DNA from: Microbacterium sp. 3J1
GTDB lineage: Bacteria; Actinomycetota; Actinomycetes; Actinomycetales; Microbacteriaceae
DNA: 64,000 nucleotides
Reading direction: 5' to 3'
Assembly (NCBI RefSeq): GCF_001049495.1
Contig: NZ_CDWI01000007.1
Coordinates: 248,001-312,000, forward strand
Of the stretch, positions 59,073 through 64,000 are shown in pieces. The position numbers and the translations under genes are program-made. The notes under the pieces were generated by a model that worked only from the letters and a program-made list of their open reading frames with translations, did not search any database and was not told where the DNA came from. Numbering within the stretch: the stretch's first letter is position 1; each line of letters opens with the position of its first letter.

Positions 59073-59978
59073 TCACTTCAGGGCGCCGGCGCCCAGTCCG
59101 TTGCGCCAGAAGCGCTGGAGCAGGAGGAAGGTGACGATCAGCGGGATGACCGACAGCAGTGCGCCGATCAGGACGAGACCGCGCAGCTCGGGGAGCTGGT
59201 TCAGCTGGTTGTTCCAGTTGTAGAGGCCGAAGACGACCGGGAAGAGCTCCTCGCTGCGGAGCATGATCATCGGCAGGAAGAAGTTGTTCCAGATGGCGAC
59301 GAACTGGAAGAGGAACATCGTCACCAGGGCCGGGGTCATCAGTCGCATGCTGACGGTGAAGAACGTCCGGATCTCCCCCGCGCCGTCGAGTCGGCTCGCC
59401 TCGAGCAGCTCGTCGGGCACGGACGAGGCGGCGAAGATCCGCGCCAGGTACACGCCGAACGGACTGACGATCGAGGGGAGGAACACCGACCAGAACGTGT
59501 TCGTCAGCTGCGCCTGACTGAACAGCAGGAACAGCGGCAGCGCGAGGGCCGTCGCGGGCACCAGCACGCCGCCGAGCACGATGTCGAACATGAGGTCGCG
59601 CCCCGGGAAGCGGTACTTCGCCAGCGCGTACCCGGCCATGGCGGCCAGCAGCGTCGCGATCGCTCCGCCGAGCGCCGCGTAGAGCACCGAGTTCAGCAGC
59701 CACCGCAGGTAGATGCCGTCGCGGTAGGTGAACAGCTCGACGATGTTGTCGAACAGGTGGAAGTCGGCGAACCACAGCGGGGCGGTGGTGAGGATGTCGC
59801 CGGTGTCCTTGCTGGACGCGACGAGCAGCCACCACAGCGGCAGGAGGAAGTAGACCGTGAAGACGGCCATGATGAGCATGGCCGAGCCGCGGGAGAGACC
59901 CGATTCCCGGGCGATCTTGCCGCGAGGCGCGGTGCCGCGGGTCGAGCGGCCCGGGGCGACGATCGACATGGTGCTCAT
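59073..59978 (-). CDS. ABC transporter permease, MalG-like (galactoside locus)
   Basis: 301 residues; its ATG overlaps the stop of the other permease by 4 nt. Basic N-terminus, six membrane helices, EAA loop ELLEASRLDGAGEIRTFFTV. Forms the import channel with the adjacent permease. A 98-nt gap separates it from the binding-protein gene. Confidence 0.93.
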   Translation of the reverse strand: MSTMSIVAPGRSTRGTAPRGKIARESGLSRGSAMLIMAVFTVYFLLPLWWLLVASSKDTGDILTTAPLWFADFHLFDNIVELFTYRDGIYLRWLLNSVLYAALGGAIATLLAAMAGYALAKYRFPGRDLMFDIVLGGVLVPATALALPLFLLFSQAQLTNTFWSVFLPSIVSPFGVYLARIFAASSVPDELLEASRLDGAGEIRTFFTVSMRLMTPALVTMFLFQFVAIWNNFFLPMIMLRSEELFPVVFGLYNWNNQLNQLPELRGLVLIGALLSVIPLIVTFLLLQRFWRNGLGAGALK

Positions 59979-60904
59979 GCGTTCTGCTCCTTGCGCTGCA
60001 TGTACTTCATGAATCCGAACGAGAGCACGAAGGTGGTCACGGCGAGCACGACCGAGAAGGCGGCCGCGAGGTTCGTGTTCGGGATGGATGCCGTGGCGTA
60101 CACGGTCATGTTCGGGGTGAACGTGCTGGTGACCGCCGAGCTGAACGAGCGGAACACCTGCGGTTCGGCGAGCAGCTGCAGTGTGCCGATGATCGAGAAG
60201 ATGGCGGTCATCACGATGGCGGGGCGCACCAGCGGGATCTTGATCGACCAGGCGATGCGCCACTGGCCGGCACCGTCGAGGCGCGCCGCCTCGTAGAGTT
60301 CCTGCGGGATCGACAGCAGAGCCGAGTAGATGATCAGCATGTTGTAGCCGACGTAGACCCAGGTCACGACGTTCGCGATCGACCACAGCACGAGGTCGGC
60401 GCCGAGGAAGTCGATGTTCTTCGTCAGGGCGGTGAACGGCGACAGGTTGGGCGAGAACAGCGAGCCCCACATGATGGCCGCGATGACACCCGGCACCGCG
60501 TACGGCACGAAGAACGCGAGGCGGAAGAACCGCTTGCCGCGCACGAGCGGCGAGTCGAGCAGGAGCGCGAAGAGCAGGGCGAGTCCGAGCATCACGGGCA
60601 CCTGCACGACGCCGAAGAGCAGCATCCGCCCCATCGAGCTCCAGAAGGCCTCGTTCTGGAAGACGAGCACGTACTGCGCGAAGCCGCCGAAGACCTCCTC
60701 GGCCTTGCCGAAGGTGCCGTCGCGACGCACGACGAGCAGCGACTGCCAGAACGCGTAGACGATCGGGACGACGTAGAAGAGCAGGAACAGGATGCCGAAG
60801 GGCACGAGCAGGAACGCGATGGCTCCCTTGTGCGGGATGCGGCGGCGGCGACCGGGCGCGGCCTGCGCCGAGCCGACCGCCGGAGCGGCGAGCGTGGTGG
60901 TCAT
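59975..60904 (-). CDS. ABC transporter permease, MalF-like (galactoside locus)
   Basis: 309 residues; the ATG at 60904 overlaps the GH42 stop by 4 nt. Six membrane helices after a basic N-terminus; EAA motif ELYEAARLDGAGQWRIAWSI. As in the fructan locus, no ATP-binding subunit is encoded nearby, so a general ATPase must serve it. Confidence 0.93.
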   Translation of the reverse strand: MTTTLAAPAVGSAQAAPGRRRRIPHKGAIAFLLVPFGILFLLFYVVPIVYAFWQSLLVVRRDGTFGKAEEVFGGFAQYVLVFQNEAFWSSMGRMLLFGVVQVPVMLGLALLFALLLDSPLVRGKRFFRLAFFVPYAVPGVIAAIMWGSLFSPNLSPFTALTKNIDFLGADLVLWSIANVVTWVYVGYNMLIIYSALLSIPQELYEAARLDGAGQWRIAWSIKIPLVRPAIVMTAIFSIIGTLQLLAEPQVFRSFSSAVTSTFTPNMTVYATASIPNTNLAAAFSVVLAVTTFVLSFGFMKYMQRKEQNA

Positions 60905-62913
60905 ACATCCTCCTTGATGATGCGGACGGCCCCCGCCGGGACGCGTCCGGTGGCGGGAGCGTCGGTGACGAGGTCGTGCCCCGTGACGGCGAGTTCGACC
61001 GCGGAGTCGCCGTGGTTGATGATGAAGAGGAAGCTGCCGCGGTCGCCCGAGCGGCGGACGATCTCGACGTCGCGGTCGGCTCCCGGGTGCGCAGTGACGC
61101 CCGCGTCGGACGCGAGCCGCGCCACGAGGTCTCGGTAGGCGATGCGGTCGGGCTGCGTGGCCACGAACCATGCTGCCCCCTCCCCCGCCGCGCGGCGAGT
61201 CAGGGCCGGGGCGCCCGCGGACGGGCCGTCGGCGAAGGACGCCACGGCCACCGCATCCGTCGTCTTCAGGCGTTCGGTCCACACCGAGCCGGTGGTGCCG
61301 TCGGTGAGGAACACCGTCTCGCCGGGGAGCAGCGGTGCGAACTCCTCCGAGCGGATGCCGAGCAGCTCGCGGAACGCGCCGGGATACCCTCCCGTGCGGA
61401 CGCGGTCCTCCTCGTCGACGATGCCGCTGAAGAAGGTGATCAGCGCGGTGGCGCCGTTCTCGACCGCCCGGGCGATCGCCGCGGCATCCTCGTCGCTGAT
61501 CAGGTGCAGAGCCGGGACGATGAGCAGGCGGTAGCCGTCGAGGGCGGCGCCGGGGCGGACGACGTCGGTCGTGATCCCCGCATCCGCGAGGGCCGCGTGT
61601 GCGGCGTGCACCTGGCCGAGGTAGGTCACCCCCTCGCTCGGACGCCCCTCGTTCTCGACCGCCCACCAGCTCTCCCAGGAGAACAGCAGGGCGGCGTCCG
61701 CCTCGACGCGAGTGCCGGCGACCTCTCCGAGGCGACCGAGCAGTCCGCCGAGCTCGACGGCCTCGCGCCACTGGTCGGAGTCCTCGCCGGCATGCGGGAC
61801 GAGGGCGGTGTGGTACTTCTCGGCGCCCTGCGCCGAGGCGCGCCACTGGAAGAAGCAGATGCCGTCGGCCCCGCGGGCGACGTGCGCGGCGATGTTCCGC
61901 ACCATCTCCCCCGGACCCTTGGCGAGGTTGTACGGCTGCCAGTTCACGGCGCCGGTCGAGGTCTCCATGAGCAGCCAGGGTGCGCCCTCGGCGAGGCCGC
62001 GGGTGAGGTCGGCCGCGAACGAGAGCTCGCCGCGCGGGTCTTCGAGTCGACGGTCGAGGTAGTGGTCGTTGGCGATAACGTCCATGTCGCCGGTCCACGT
62101 CCAGTAGTCGAGGTTGCGGATGTGCGCGGTGACCATGAAGTTGGTCGTCACCGGCACGTCGGTGCGCTCACGGAGGATCGCGGCCTCCGCGCGGTAGAGC
62201 GCCAGCTGCTCGTCGGAGCTGAATCGCTGGAAGTCGAGGATCTGCCCGGGGTTGCGCAGAGAGAGGACCTGCGCGGGCGGGCGCACGTCGTCGAACGAGC
62301 TGTAGCGCTGGCTCCAGAACGTCGTGCCCCAGGCGCGGTTGAGCGCGGCGATGTCGTCGTCGTAGCGAGCGCGGAGCCAGGTGCGAAAAGCCTCGGCACT
62401 CGTGTCGCAGTAGCAGAGGGCGTTGTGGCAGCCGAGCTCGTTCGACACGTGCCAGAGCGAGACGGCGGGGTGGTCGCCGTAGCGCTCGACGACGCGGGTG
62501 ACGACCTCGGCAGCGTAGGCGCGGAAGAGCGGCGAGCTCGGGCAGTACGCCTGACGTCCGCCCGGGTGGAAGACCGTTCCGTCTTCACCCACAGGCAGGA
62601 TCTCGGGATGCCGGGCGGTGAGCCACGGGGCGGGCGACGAGGTGCCGGTGCCGAGATTGATCCGGATGCCGCCGGCGTGCAGCTGCTCGATGATCTCGTC
62701 GAGCGCGCTGAAGTCCCACACCCCGTGCGCCGGGTTGATGGACGACCAGCCGAAGATGTTGATGGCCACGAGGCCGATGCCCGCCTCCTGCATGAGCCGC
62801 ACGTCCTCGGGCCAGACGCTGCGGTCCCACTGCTCGGGGTTGTAGTCGCAGCCGAAGACGAGGCCGTCGCCCTGCGAGAGGGTGGCGATGCGGTCGGACA
62901 CTGCGGCGGCCAT
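60901..62913 (-). CDS. Beta-galactosidase, glycoside hydrolase family 42
   Basis: 670 residues from the ATG at 62913 (AAAGGAG upstream), no signal peptide. GH42 signatures: GCDYNPEQWDRSVWPEDVRL at the N-terminus, acid/base Glu159 in HVSNELGCHN, and nucleophile Glu317 in LLMETSTGAVNW. Cleaves beta-galactosides such as lactose-derived or plant galacto-oligosaccharides inside the cell. First gene of the operon, under two LacI-type operators shared with the divergent LacI gene. Confidence 0.94.
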   Translation of the reverse strand: MAAAVSDRIATLSQGDGLVFGCDYNPEQWDRSVWPEDVRLMQEAGIGLVAINIFGWSSINPAHGVWDFSALDEIIEQLHAGGIRINLGTGTSSPAPWLTARHPEILPVGEDGTVFHPGGRQAYCPSSPLFRAYAAEVVTRVVERYGDHPAVSLWHVSNELGCHNALCYCDTSAEAFRTWLRARYDDDIAALNRAWGTTFWSQRYSSFDDVRPPAQVLSLRNPGQILDFQRFSSDEQLALYRAEAAILRERTDVPVTTNFMVTAHIRNLDYWTWTGDMDVIANDHYLDRRLEDPRGELSFAADLTRGLAEGAPWLLMETSTGAVNWQPYNLAKGPGEMVRNIAAHVARGADGICFFQWRASAQGAEKYHTALVPHAGEDSDQWREAVELGGLLGRLGEVAGTRVEADAALLFSWESWWAVENEGRPSEGVTYLGQVHAAHAALADAGITTDVVRPGAALDGYRLLIVPALHLISDEDAAAIARAVENGATALITFFSGIVDEEDRVRTGGYPGAFRELLGIRSEEFAPLLPGETVFLTDGTTGSVWTERLKTTDAVAVASFADGPSAGAPALTRRAAGEGAAWFVATQPDRIAYRDLVARLASDAGVTAHPGADRDVEIVRRSGDRGSFLFIINHGDSAVELAVTGHDLVTDAPATGRVPAGAVRIIKEDV

Positions 62914-62938
62914 GCGAGGCGCTCCTTTGCGGATCATG

Positions 62939-62998
62939 TGTGCACGTGCACAGCCCGAATCGCGGAGGGAACGTCGGGATTTTCTGTGAACGTGCACA
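62939..62998. promoter_or_regulatory. Two LacI operators in the GH42/LacI divergent promoter
   Basis: Perfect palindrome TGTGCACGTGCACA (62939-62952) and a one-mismatch copy TGTGAACGTGCACA (62985-62998), centres 46 bp apart. They lie between the divergent GH42 operon and the LacI gene and are the expected sites for that regulator. Confidence 0.85.
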
Positions 62999-63053
62999 CA
63001 TCGTCGCATGTCGCGGCGCGGGGCGTCAAGTCGGCATCGCTAGGCTGTGGATC

Positions 63054-64000
63054 ATGAGTCTCCCCGGGCGCCGTCGCAGCACCGTGCACGACGTGGCCCG
63101 CGTGGCCGGCGTCTCGCGCGGAACGGTGAGCCGCGTCATCAACGGCGGCTACGTGTCCGACGCGGCACGCACCGCCATCGAGGAGGCGATCCGCGAGGTC
63201 GGGTACGTGCCCAACACGGCCGCGCAGAACCTCGTGCGTCAGCGCACTCAGGCGATCGCGTTCATCGTGCACGAGCCGCACGCGCTGTTCCTCGAGGATC
63301 CGAACATCGGCGCGATCATGCTCGGCACGAACGAGACCCTCTCCGAAGCCGACTACCAGATGGTCTGCCTCGTCGTCGACTCGGTGCGCGACACCGAGCG
63401 CGTTGCGCGGTACCTCAACGGCGGTTTCGTCGACGGTGCCGTGATCGTCTCGGCGCGCGCCCAGGACCCGATCACCAAGGCGGTGATGCGCCTCGACCTG
63501 CCGGTCGCCTACGTCGGCCACCCGCCCGAGGTCGATGCCGCCTGGGTCGGCGTCGACAACCGCGGTGCCGCACGCGCCGTGACGTCGCGACTGATCGAGA
63601 CCGGCCGCCGCCGCGTCGGCATGATCGCGGCCGCCCTCGACCGCGACTCGGGCGCCGACCGTCTGGCCGGCTTCACCGAGGCCCTCGGCGACGCCTTCGA
63701 CCCGGCCCTCGTCGAGGAGGTGCCGCTGTACTCCTACGCCGACGGCGCCGCCGGCATGACTCGGCTGCTCGACCGCGCGCCCGATCTCGACGGCGTGTTC
63801 GCCGCGTCGGATGCCGTCGCCGCCGGCGCCATGTGGGCGCTGCGCGAAGCGGGTCGGCGCGTGCCCGAGGACGTCGGCGTCGTCGGCTTCGACAACAGCT
63901 CGTGGGCGACGCGCACCACCCCGCAGCTGTCGACCGTCGACCAGCCCGCACAGGGGCTCGGCGCCGCAGCCGCAGCATCCGTCCTGGCGCAGCTCCGCGA
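63054..64000 (+). CDS. LacI-family regulator (3' end cut by window)
   Basis: 315 codons visible, still open at the window edge. HTH: TVHDVARVAGVSRGTVSRVI (residues 10-29), then the hinge NTAAQNLVRQRTQAI. The sensor domain includes VGVDNRGAARAVTSRLIETG and VVGFDNSSWATRTTPQLSTV. TAGGCT (63041-63046) lies 7 nt before the ATG, predicting a leaderless message. Divergent from the galactoside operon with two strong palindromic operators; probably represses it until a galactoside inducer binds. Confidence 0.93.
   Translation, partial: MSLPGRRRSTVHDVARVAGVSRGTVSRVINGGYVSDAARTAIEEAIREVGYVPNTAAQNLVRQRTQAIAFIVHEPHALFLEDPNIGAIMLGTNETLSEADYQMVCLVVDSVRDTERVARYLNGGFVDGAVIVSARAQDPITKAVMRLDLPVAYVGHPPEVDAAWVGVDNRGAARAVTSRLIETGRRRVGMIAAALDRDSGADRLAGFTEALGDAFDPALVEEVPLYSYADGAAGMTRLLDRAPDLDGVFAASDAVAAGAMWALREAGRRVPEDVGVVGFDNSSWATRTTPQLSTVDQPAQGLGAAAAASVLAQLR

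Overview
The window is high-GC DNA from a Gram-positive actinobacterium, most likely Microbacteriaceae and probably Microbacterium or a close relative. Support for this: strong G/C wobble bias, a 13E12-type DUF222/HNH gene, a Dcd of the actinobacterial bifunctional type, a CopD-CtaG fusion, zinc-free rpmB-rpmG-rpsN paralogs, sugar ABC importers encoded without an ATPase, and many genes whose -10 hexamer lies 6-7 nt before the start codon (leaderless mRNAs). This placement is inferred from gene content, not from a database search.

Layout. 1-8.8 kb is chromosomal backbone: a truncated AsnC-type regulator, a UMF1 transporter, a cation-diffusion facilitator, a DUF222/HNH gene, a divergent pair of winged-helix proteins with His-rich tails, a TetR/DUF6069 pair, a Pro-rich membrane protein and dcd. 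A tRNA-Gly(CCC) at 8847-8920 is followed by an accessory segment (about 8.9-16.7 kb). It holds a zinc-motif protein, a two-gene winged-helix unit, a coupled XRE-ImmA metalloprotease plus TIM-barrel/zinc-cluster protein, an excisionase-type HTH protein, a DUF3039-like protein, a ClpP-fold SDH_sah protease with a small partner ORF, and a frameshifted membrane protein. No integrase is visible. I regard this segment as the best candidate for an undescribed (defence-like) system.

16.7-27.6 kb is a regulator/hydrolase region: amidotransferase and AhpD-like genes divergent from an AraC regulator; a protoglobin, three alpha/beta hydrolases and an MBL-fold hydrolase on the minus strand; and divergently a 921-aa LuxR-type (LAL) ATPase regulator followed by an aldehyde dehydrogenase. 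27.5-34.4 kb is a LacI-controlled fructan/sucrose operon: binding protein, two permeases, GH32 and PfkB kinase, coupled by 4-nt overlaps, with clear palindromic operators. 34.4-49.7 kb carries an orphan ctaD, an amine oxidase, an SDR, a DUF4406 protein, a DeoR regulator, an APC permease, CorA, a beta-lactamase-fold protein lacking its nucleophile, DUF2470 and heme oxygenase genes with a DtxR-like box, a Pif1-like helicase, an anchored protein of unknown function and the CopD-CtaG fusion.

49.7-54.5 kb contains HU, an XRE/2TM regulator, a TetR/hydrolase pair and a DUF559 nuclease-like gene. This stretch is unusually dense in repeats: 22-bp x5, 11-bp x5, 21-bp x5, and a palindromic element with 193-194-bp tandem copies on both sides of the nuclease gene. 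54.5-55.3 kb is rpmB-rpmG-rpsN. 55.4-64 kb is a second sugar locus: GH36 alpha-galactosidase, binding protein, two permeases, GH42 beta-galactosidase and a divergent LacI cut by the window edge. It has two TGTGCACGTGCACA-type operators and looks like a galactoside utilisation system. Both sugar importers probably borrow a shared MsiK/UgpC-type ATPase encoded elsewhere.
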